From Kineosporiaceae bacterium (GTDB lineage: Bacteria; Actinomycetota; Actinomycetes; Actinomycetales; Kineosporiaceae), in assembly GCA_016713225.1 (NCBI GenBank), contig JADJPO010000001.1, positions 992,001-1,056,000 on the forward strand: a stretch of DNA of 64,000 bases, read 5' to 3'. Position numbers and translations under genes: made by a program. Shown piece after piece: positions 58,456 to 64,000 of the stretch (the stretch's first letter is position 1; every line of letters starts with the position of its first letter). The notes beneath the pieces were generated by a model. That model saw only the letters and a program-made list of their open reading frames with translations, did not search any database and had not been told where the DNA came from.

Positions 58456-59931
58456 GTGAGTCTTCGCCTCTATGACACCGCCGTCCATGCCGTCCGGGAC
58501 TTCGTCCCGCTCGTGCCCGGGAAGGCCGGTATCTACGTGTGTGGGGCCACGCCGCAATCGGGGCCGCACATCGGCCACCTGCGCGCCGCGGTGAGCTTCG
58601 ACGTGTTGCGCCGATGGTTGATGCGCAGCGGGTACGAGGTCACCTACCTGCGCAACGTCACCGACATCGACGACAAGATCCTCAGCAAGTCGGCCGAGTC
58701 GAATCGCCCGTGGTGGGCGCATGCGTTCATCTACGAGCTGGAGTTCGCCGCCGCCTACGACGCGGTGAACACGTTGCGCCCGACCTACGAGCCCCATGCC
58801 ACAGCTCATGCGACCGAGATGGTGGAGCTCATCGCGCGGCTGATCGAGGCGGGTCACGCCTACCCGGCTCCGGACGGCTCGGGGGACGTGTACTTCGACG
58901 TCGCCTCGTGGCCGGCCTATGGCGAGCTGACCCACCAGAGCATCGCCGACCTGGCCCCGGCCGCCGACACCGACGTCGCCGAGACCGTGGCGCGCAAGCG
59001 TGATCCTCGCGATTTTGCGTTGTGGAAGGGCGCCAAGGACGGCGAGCCGCCCACGGCGTCCTGGCCGACGCCCTGGGGGCGGGGTCGCCCGGGATGGCAC
59101 CTGGAGTGCTCGGCGATGGCCACTCGATACCTCGGTGCCGAGTTCGACATCCACGGTGGCGGTCTGGATCTGCGCTTCCCTCACCACGAGAACGAGATGG
59201 CGCAGTCGCGGGCCGCCGGGGACGCCTTCGCGCGCTACTGGCTGCACAACGGCTGGGTGGTGCAGGGTGGCGAGAAGATGAGCAAGTCGCTGGGCAATGT
59301 CATGGCCATCGACGCTCTGCTGCATCAGGTCTCGCCCGCCGTGATCCGGTACATCCTGGCGGTGCCGCACTACCGGTCGAACATCGAGGTGGTCGTACCG
59401 GACTCGCTGGAGGAGGCGCGCACCGCCTACGAGCGGATCGAGAACTTCGTGGTGCGTGCCGCCGAGACCTGCGGCGACGTGGTGGCCTCGGCGGATGCCG
59501 CCGCGTTGTCGGCGGTCGAGCTGCCCGAGGCCTTCGTCGCTGCCATGGACGACGACCTGGGCACGCCGGCAGCGATGGCCGTGCTGCACGACAGCGTTCG
59601 GGCGGGCAACACCGCCCTGGCGAGCGGAGACAAGGACGCCGCTGCGGCCCTCGCCGTGGCGGTGCGGGCCATGGCCGACGTGATCGGGATCGACCCGCTG
59701 GACCCGCACTGGCGCAACGGCTCTCGCGGCCTCGCCGGATCGGCGGGCGACTCGGCTCGTTCGGCGCTGAACGCCTTGGTCGGTGCGGAACTGGCAGCGC
59801 GCGCCGCAGCCCGCGCCGCTCGTGACTTCGCCGCCGCGGACGCGATCCGTGATCGCCTGACGGCCGCGGGCATCGCGGTCGAGGACACCCCGGACGGCGC
59901 CCGTTGGTCGCTGGCCTCGAAGGAGAACTGA
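58456..59931 (+). CDS. cysS: Cysteinyl-tRNA synthetase
   Basis: A 491-residue class I synthetase. The zinc Cys lies in GIYVCGATPQ, the HIGH motif in SGPHIGHLRAAVSFD and the KMSKS loop in GEKMSKSLGN. The length and the C-terminal helical anticodon region (ARAARDFAAADAIRDRLTAA) show CysS rather than the shorter paralogue MshC of mycothiol synthesis. The stop overlaps the rlmB start (TGATG). Confidence 0.95.
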   Translation: MSLRLYDTAVHAVRDFVPLVPGKAGIYVCGATPQSGPHIGHLRAAVSFDVLRRWLMRSGYEVTYLRNVTDIDDKILSKSAESNRPWWAHAFIYELEFAAAYDAVNTLRPTYEPHATAHATEMVELIARLIEAGHAYPAPDGSGDVYFDVASWPAYGELTHQSIADLAPAADTDVAETVARKRDPRDFALWKGAKDGEPPTASWPTPWGRGRPGWHLECSAMATRYLGAEFDIHGGGLDLRFPHHENEMAQSRAAGDAFARYWLHNGWVVQGGEKMSKSLGNVMAIDALLHQVSPAVIRYILAVPHYRSNIEVVVPDSLEEARTAYERIENFVVRAAETCGDVVASADAAALSAVELPEAFVAAMDDDLGTPAAMAVLHDSVRAGNTALASGDKDAAAALAVAVRAMADVIGIDPLDPHWRNGSRGLAGSAGDSARSALNALVGAELAARAAARAARDFAAADAIRDRLTAAGIAVEDTPDGARWSLASKEN

Positions 59932-60944
59932 TGGCAGGCAACACCGGACGCCGCGGGGCCGTGCGCCGCGAGGGGTCCAAGAAGGGTGCCACCGTCGGCT
60001 CCGGTGGCCAACGCCGTCGAGGGCTGACCGGCAAGGGTCCGACACCGAAGGCCACCGAGCGCACCGGTCACCCGGCGTCGCGCCGTGGGTCGTCGTCCGA
60101 GACGCGTGCCGCCAAAGCAGGGTCGGGCAGCGCAGCCGCGCCGCGAAAGTCCGCGTCGGCCAAGGGGTTCGGGCGTCCTCGCTCGTCCGGCGACCGACCG
60201 GAGTACATCGCCGGCCGTAATCCGGTGGTCGAGGCGCTGCGAGCCGGCGTGCCGGTCAAGGCGGTCTATGTGGCCACCCGGATCGAGCAGGATGCTCGCA
60301 TCAAGGAGGCGCTCAAGGCCGCCGCCGATCGGCGCCTGCCGCTGCTCGAGGTGACCAAGACCGACCTCGACCGGATGACCGACGGCGCCATCCACCAGGG
60401 CATCGCGGCCCAGGTGCCGGCCTATTCCTACGCCCACTTCGGTGACCTGCTCGACCGCGCGGCCGACGCCGGGCAGACGCCGCTGATCGTGGCCCTGGAC
60501 GGGGTGACCGACCCGCGCAACCTGGGGGCCGTCGTCCGGTCGGTGGCCGCCTTCGGTGGTCACGGTGTGATCGTTCCCGAGCGGCGGTCGGCGGGCATGA
60601 CCGCCTCGGCCTGGAAGACCTCGGCGGGTGCGGCGGCGCGGATCCCGGTGGCACGGGTCACCAACCTCGTCCGGGCGCTGGAGGATCTGAAGCAGGCCGG
60701 CTGTTTCGTCGCCGGACTGGGCGCCGACGGCCAGCTCGACCTGCCCGCGCTCGAGGCCGCCACCGAACCCCTCGTGCTCGTCGTGGGGTCGGAGGGCAAG
60801 GGTCTGGGGCGCCTGGTCCGCGCCGCCTGCGACGTGGTGGTCTCGATCCCCATGGCCGCCGGCACCGAGTCCCTCAATGCCGGTGTCGCCGCCGGTGTGG
60901 CCCTCTACGAGGTGGCTCGCCGCCGCAACCCACCACCTCGATGA
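59931..60944 (+). CDS. rlmB: 23S rRNA 2'-O-methyltransferase RlmB (SpoU/TrmH family)
   Basis: A 337-residue protein. The first 85 residues are basic and Gly/Ser-rich, followed by the L30e-like substrate domain (YIAGRNPVVEALRAGVPVKA) and the SPOUT domain with the trefoil-knot motifs DGVTDPRNLGAVVRSVAAFG, VVGSEGKGLGRL and IPMAAGTESLNAGVAAGVAL. It should methylate G2251 (E. coli numbering). Its stop codon lies at the left end of repeat T2. Confidence 0.93.
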   Translation: MAGNTGRRGAVRREGSKKGATVGSGGQRRRGLTGKGPTPKATERTGHPASRRGSSSETRAAKAGSGSAAAPRKSASAKGFGRPRSSGDRPEYIAGRNPVVEALRAGVPVKAVYVATRIEQDARIKEALKAAADRRLPLLEVTKTDLDRMTDGAIHQGIAAQVPAYSYAHFGDLLDRAADAGQTPLIVALDGVTDPRNLGAVVRSVAAFGGHGVIVPERRSAGMTASAWKTSAGAAARIPVARVTNLVRALEDLKQAGCFVAGLGADGQLDLPALEAATEPLVLVVGSEGKGLGRLVRAACDVVVSIPMAAGTESLNAGVAAGVALYEVARRRNPPPR

Positions 60945-61016
60945 GCGCAACGTGACATCGCGCTCGTCTGGCGAGCGTGATGCGTCATCGTGCTCGTGCG
61001 GGACGAGCGTGACGGT
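60943..61016. repeat. Interspersed element T2, tandem hairpin units
   Basis: The unit at 60943-60966 is identical to the T1 units. A second, diverged but still hairpin-capable unit lies at 60973-60996 (GAGCGTGATGCGTCATCG, then TGCTCG), and a partial third from 61005. The rlmB stop (60942-60944) overlaps the edge. Confidence 0.85.
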
Positions 61017-61046
61017 GACCATGACGGCGACCGTGACGGGAGATCG

Positions 61047-62399
61047 GTGACCGTGAGTCAGGTGCGTCCCGTGATCCGACCAGAGCGGGTGGACGACGCC
61101 GCGGCGGTCGGCGCGCTGCTGCAGCGGTGCTTCCCGGGGGAGCCTGTCGACCGGCTGGTCGAGGCGTTGCGGGCCGGGTCGGGGTATCTGCCCGAGCTCG
61201 CCCTCGTGGCGCAGGACGATGCCCTGCCCGAGGGTGTGGCGGGCTTTGTCATGGCCACCACCACGGCATTCCTCGAACCAGACCTGGATGAGACGAACCC
61301 GTTGAGCGAGAACGGGTTGACGCCGCAGGTCCCCCTGCTGTGCCTGTCCCCGCTCGCGGTTCACCCCGACGCGCAGGGCCGTGGCGTGGCCCGAGCGTTG
61401 GTCGAGGCGGTGCTTGCCGTCGCGCGGGCCGGTCGACCCGAGCCCCTGCTCGTGCTGGAAGGCGAGCCGGCGCTCTACGCGCGGTTCGGCTTCGTGGCGG
61501 CATCGAGTCGTGGTCTGCGCGCGCCGTCCGAGCGTATTCCGGCGGCAGCCTTCCAGGCCGTGCCGCTGGCCGGTGCGTCGCCGTCCGGGCGCGTCCGCTA
61601 CGACGAGGTGTTCTGGACCGTGGTCACCCCCGGCCTGCCGTTCGAGGGCATCACCTGGCTCGATGAACTCGAGCGTCAGTGCCGGGCCATCGACACGGCC
61701 CTGACCGCCGCAGGCGGCTTCGGCCCGGCGACGCCTGTGCCCGCCTGCCCGGGCTGGACGGTCGCCGACGTGCTGGACCACCTGGCGGCGATCCACCGTC
61801 TCGTGCTCGGTTGGTTGGATGCCGGTCGTCGGCCGCGCGTCCTGCCACCCGTGCCGGGAGCCACCCCCGCCGCGCGCTTCGCCCTGGGCTGGCGGGCGCT
61901 GCATGCGGGCTTGAGCGCGGTTCCCGCCGACGCCCCGACCGCGACCTGGAGTCCCTGGGATGACACGGCCCGCTTCTGGCGCCGGCGGATGGTGCACGAG
62001 CACGCCATCCACGCGGCCGATCTGGCCGAGGCGCTCGGCACACCCTGGTCGGTGCCGGACGACGTGGCGCTGGACGGCATCGACGAGGCACTTCGGCTCT
62101 GGCTGGGTACCCGGTTGGGTTCCGACGTGCGCGGTGGTGGGGACGCGGTCCGGTTCACCGGGGTCGCCGGGGACGCCGGGGTCGTCGCCGCGCCCCGGGC
62201 CTCACGGACCTGGAGTGTGGTGCTGCACCAGCGGTTCGCCGAGGTGCACGACCTGCCCGTGGCCGCCGAGGCCGAGCTGAGCGCCGCGCCGTCCGAGCTG
62301 TATCGCTGGGTCTGGGGGCGGTCTGCCGAGGTCCGGGCGACCGGCTCGGCGGTGGCGGTGCAGACGCTGCAGTCGGCCCTGCGCCGCGCCACCGGCTGA
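61047..62399 (+). CDS. GNAT acetyltransferase fused to MDMPI/DinB-like domain
   Basis: A 450-residue two-domain protein. Residues 1-185 are a GNAT (LSPLAVHPDAQGRGVARALV as CoA loop, LEGEPALYARFGF). Residues about 205-450 match the mycothiol-dependent maleylpyruvate isomerase N-terminal fold: PACPGWTVADVLDHLAAIHR, then MVHEHAIHAADLAEALG with the His residues that bind a metal in the family. The substrate is unknown; in a mycothiol producer, thiol transfer is plausible. GTG 61047 follows a GGGAG site. Confidence 0.82.
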   Translation: MTVSQVRPVIRPERVDDAAAVGALLQRCFPGEPVDRLVEALRAGSGYLPELALVAQDDALPEGVAGFVMATTTAFLEPDLDETNPLSENGLTPQVPLLCLSPLAVHPDAQGRGVARALVEAVLAVARAGRPEPLLVLEGEPALYARFGFVAASSRGLRAPSERIPAAAFQAVPLAGASPSGRVRYDEVFWTVVTPGLPFEGITWLDELERQCRAIDTALTAAGGFGPATPVPACPGWTVADVLDHLAAIHRLVLGWLDAGRRPRVLPPVPGATPAARFALGWRALHAGLSAVPADAPTATWSPWDDTARFWRRRMVHEHAIHAADLAEALGTPWSVPDDVALDGIDEALRLWLGTRLGSDVRGGGDAVRFTGVAGDAGVVAAPRASRTWSVVLHQRFAEVHDLPVAAEAELSAAPSELYRWVWGRSAEVRATGSAVAVQTLQSALRRATG

Positions 62400-62489
62400 G
62401 GCCGTGATGGCCCTGGTGGCGGGGGCGCCGCCGCACGGGGTTCGCGATGGCGGAACGTTTCCTGGACACGTGACGATTTGGCGCGATAG

Positions 62490-62520
62490 TTAGGTGCACC
62501 TAAGTTAGGCATGCCTAACT
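62490..62520. promoter_or_regulatory. Double IdeR/DtxR iron box upstream of efeU
   Basis: Two palindromes share one base: TTAGGTGCACCTAA (62490-62503) and AGTTAGGCATGCCTAACT (62503-62520). Both fit the TTAGGTTAGSCTAACCTAA operator. The start of efeU lies 31 bp downstream, so iron-bound IdeR should repress it. Confidence 0.8.
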
Positions 62521-62551
62521 TGCCGGACTCACTGGACCCACGGGAGTTGCG

Positions 62552-63307
62552 ATGCTCGCCAACCTGCTGATCGGCCTGCGCGAGGGCCTCGAGGCCGCCC
62601 TGGTGATCGGGATCCTGGTGGCGTATCTGGTGAAGTCCGACCGGCGCGACATGCTGCGCTGGGTCTGGTCGGGCGTGGCCGGGGCGATCGCGGTCAGCGT
62701 GGGCGTCTGGGCTCTGATCACCTTCACCGCCAACGGGATGGACGACGAGGGCCAGGAGATCTTCGCCGGCCTGCTCTCGCTCGGTGCCGTCGCGCTGGTC
62801 ACCTGGATGATCCTCTGGATGCGCACGGCAGCGCGCACCCTGCGGGCGGACCTGGGTGGAAAGCTCGACGCGGCACTGATCGCCGGACCTGCGGCGGTGG
62901 TGGCGACCGCCTTCCTCGCCGTTGCCCGAGAGGGTGTCGAGACCGCGCTCTTCCTGTGGTCCTCGATGCGAGCCGGCGGGAACACCGTCCCCGGCGCGCT
63001 GGGCGCCGTCCTCGGTCTGGGCCTGGCGGTAGGGCTCGGATTCCTCATCTACCGGGGGGCGCTGCGGATCAACCTGGCCACCTTCTTCACCTGGACCGGG
63101 GTCGCGCTGATCGCCGTGGCGGCGTGGGTGCTCGCCTACGGCGTGGAGGAGCTCGCCGAAGCCGGGGTCATCCCCGAGGTCGAGTGGCTGATCCCGGTGC
63201 TCGCACTCGGCTACGCCGCCGTGATGGCCTACCTGTTCTTCCGGCGGGGCAGCGCCCGTCCGCCGGTGCTCACCCGGGTCGGCTCGCCCGGCACCGTGGC
63301 CCGCTGA
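62552..63307 (+). CDS. efeU: Iron permease FTR1/EfeU
   Basis: A 251-residue membrane permease with seven hydrophobic segments. The two REGLE-type iron-binding motifs are present: LREGLEAALVIGIL (residues 8-21) and AREGVETALFLWS near 128. It imports iron, normally with EfeO and EfeB; neither follows in this window, as the next recognisable gene is PhoX-like and on the other strand. Strong iron control is expected from the double IdeR box. Confidence 0.93.
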   Translation: MLANLLIGLREGLEAALVIGILVAYLVKSDRRDMLRWVWSGVAGAIAVSVGVWALITFTANGMDDEGQEIFAGLLSLGAVALVTWMILWMRTAARTLRADLGGKLDAALIAGPAAVVATAFLAVAREGVETALFLWSSMRAGGNTVPGALGAVLGLGLAVGLGFLIYRGALRINLATFFTWTGVALIAVAAWVLAYGVEELAEAGVIPEVEWLIPVLALGYAAVMAYLFFRRGSARPPVLTRVGSPGTVAR

Positions 63308-63373
63308 GGCCGGTGTCCGAGCTAGGGCAGGTCAGCAGCAGTTGGCCACCTCCGACGTCCGGCGTCGGTGGTC

Positions 63374-63423
<50 letters not shown>

Positions 63424-63662
63424 CGCCGGGATGATGCCGGAGCTCTCTTCGTCGATGGTGAGGAACTGCGCCGCACCGGCGACGAATCGTGCTGGGTCGT
63501 GCTGCGCGATACGCGTCATGGTGTGGCGTGACCGGTCGTACCGATAGATGCCGGCCAGATGGGCCTGGCCGCCTGGGTCCTCCTGCGCCAGCACGGCGTG
63601 CTCGCCCAGAGCCGACTGATACCGGTGAAGCTCGCCGTGGTGGCGAGTGAACCACCCCGGGC

Positions 63663-63690
63663 GGGGGGGGGGGGGGGGGCCCCCCCCGGG
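63663..63690. repeat. Poly-G/poly-C tract
   Basis: 17 G (63663-63679), 8 C (63680-63687) and GGG, with the same G-then-C pattern as the tract at 63374. Confidence 0.9.
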
Positions 63691-64000
63691 CGGGCCAACC
63701 GGCTGGCGCCCAGTGCGGTGCTCGCGGCCTCGAGCTGCGCCCCGGTCATGGCATCTGCCCCCGGGATCTCGACCAGGTGGAACCGTAGTCCCCGACCGCC
63801 GTCCGTGGTGGCGTCGCTCTCGACGTCGTTGCCCTTGTGGTCCGGACTCCCGCTGCCGTTCCGACGATGTAGGGGCTCGCCGAACGGGACGGCCCGGTGC
63901 GGCTGGTGGCGACACCGGACGGCGCTGCGCTCGCGGGTGACGAGCCGGTGGCCAGCGCGCCCAGGATTCTGCGGTGATGCACGCGACCACCCGCGGGTGT

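Noticed and set aside
58456..59931. MshC (Cys:GlcN-Ins ligase) instead of CysS
   Set aside because: The length of 491 residues and the C-terminal anticodon-binding helices fit CysS; MshC is about 80 residues shorter and its genes lie elsewhere.
59427..62012. Open frame of 861 codons on the - strand
   Set aside because: It is antisense to cysS, rlmB and the GNAT-MDMPI gene and has shadow composition with no domain.

Overview
The window is chromosomal DNA of a high-GC actinobacterium. The evidence is very strong GC bias at third codon positions, many GTG starts, mycothiol genes (mshA, mshD), CarD, a GlnR-type regulator, a SenX3/RegX3 two-component pair, an RsiG-like c-di-GMP protein and many promoters that look leaderless. 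RsiG plus a Streptomyces/Mycobacterium-like core gene order suggests a spore-forming or motile lineage in the Kineosporiales/Frankiales/Streptomycetales neighbourhood. The genus cannot be fixed from sequence alone. No rRNA, confident tRNA, prophage, IS transposase or CRISPR array was seen.

Layout. 1-19.9 kb is mixed accessory and envelope DNA: acetyltransferase, Pro-Thr-rich membrane protein, MFS exporter, cell-wall amidase, Sua5, secreted peptidase, a three-gene operon with a hydrolase-ABC ATPase fusion, a DUF559-type nuclease gene between two 77-bp palindromes, an ECF sigma with its membrane partner, an HExxH protein, a frameshifted YegP protein with a histone-like tail and a metallophosphoesterase. 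19.9-33.3 kb is a phosphate/nitrogen block: DUF47-PiT, pstSCAB, mutT1, ppk1, mshD, a 5'-nucleotidase and glnR. 33.4-43 kb holds nitrobindin, Fur, ygfZ, BKACE, an XRE/HBHA/DUF2516 trio, rsiG, asparaginase, dtd, a macrodomain protein and a phosphatase. 43-50.2 kb holds a methyltransferase, rtcB, a membrane protein, mshA, a YbjN protein and gpmA. 50.3-61 kb holds phoU, senX3, regX3, an LpqE-like lipoprotein, carD, a PIN-TRAM protein, an IspD-like pseudoenzyme, ispD, ispF, cysS and rlmB. The right end has an acetyltransferase-MDMPI fusion, an IdeR-controlled EfeU and a damaged PhoX-like gene containing two poly-G/poly-C tracts.

How the genes work together. Phosphate physiology dominates: low-affinity uptake (PiT with DUF47), high-affinity uptake (Pst), sensing (PhoU, SenX3, RegX3), storage (Ppk1), scavenging (5'-nucleotidase, PhoX-like) and PHO-box-like sites. 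MshA and MshD are the first and last enzymes of mycothiol synthesis. IspD and IspF supply the MEP isoprenoid pathway.

Most unusual content. Three families of dispersed intergenic hairpin repeats are scattered between ordinary genes. One family (palindromes of 77, 67 or 58 bp ending in ATGATC/GATCAT) has two copies that bracket the DUF559 nuclease gene. Some arms supply stop codons for neighbouring genes.
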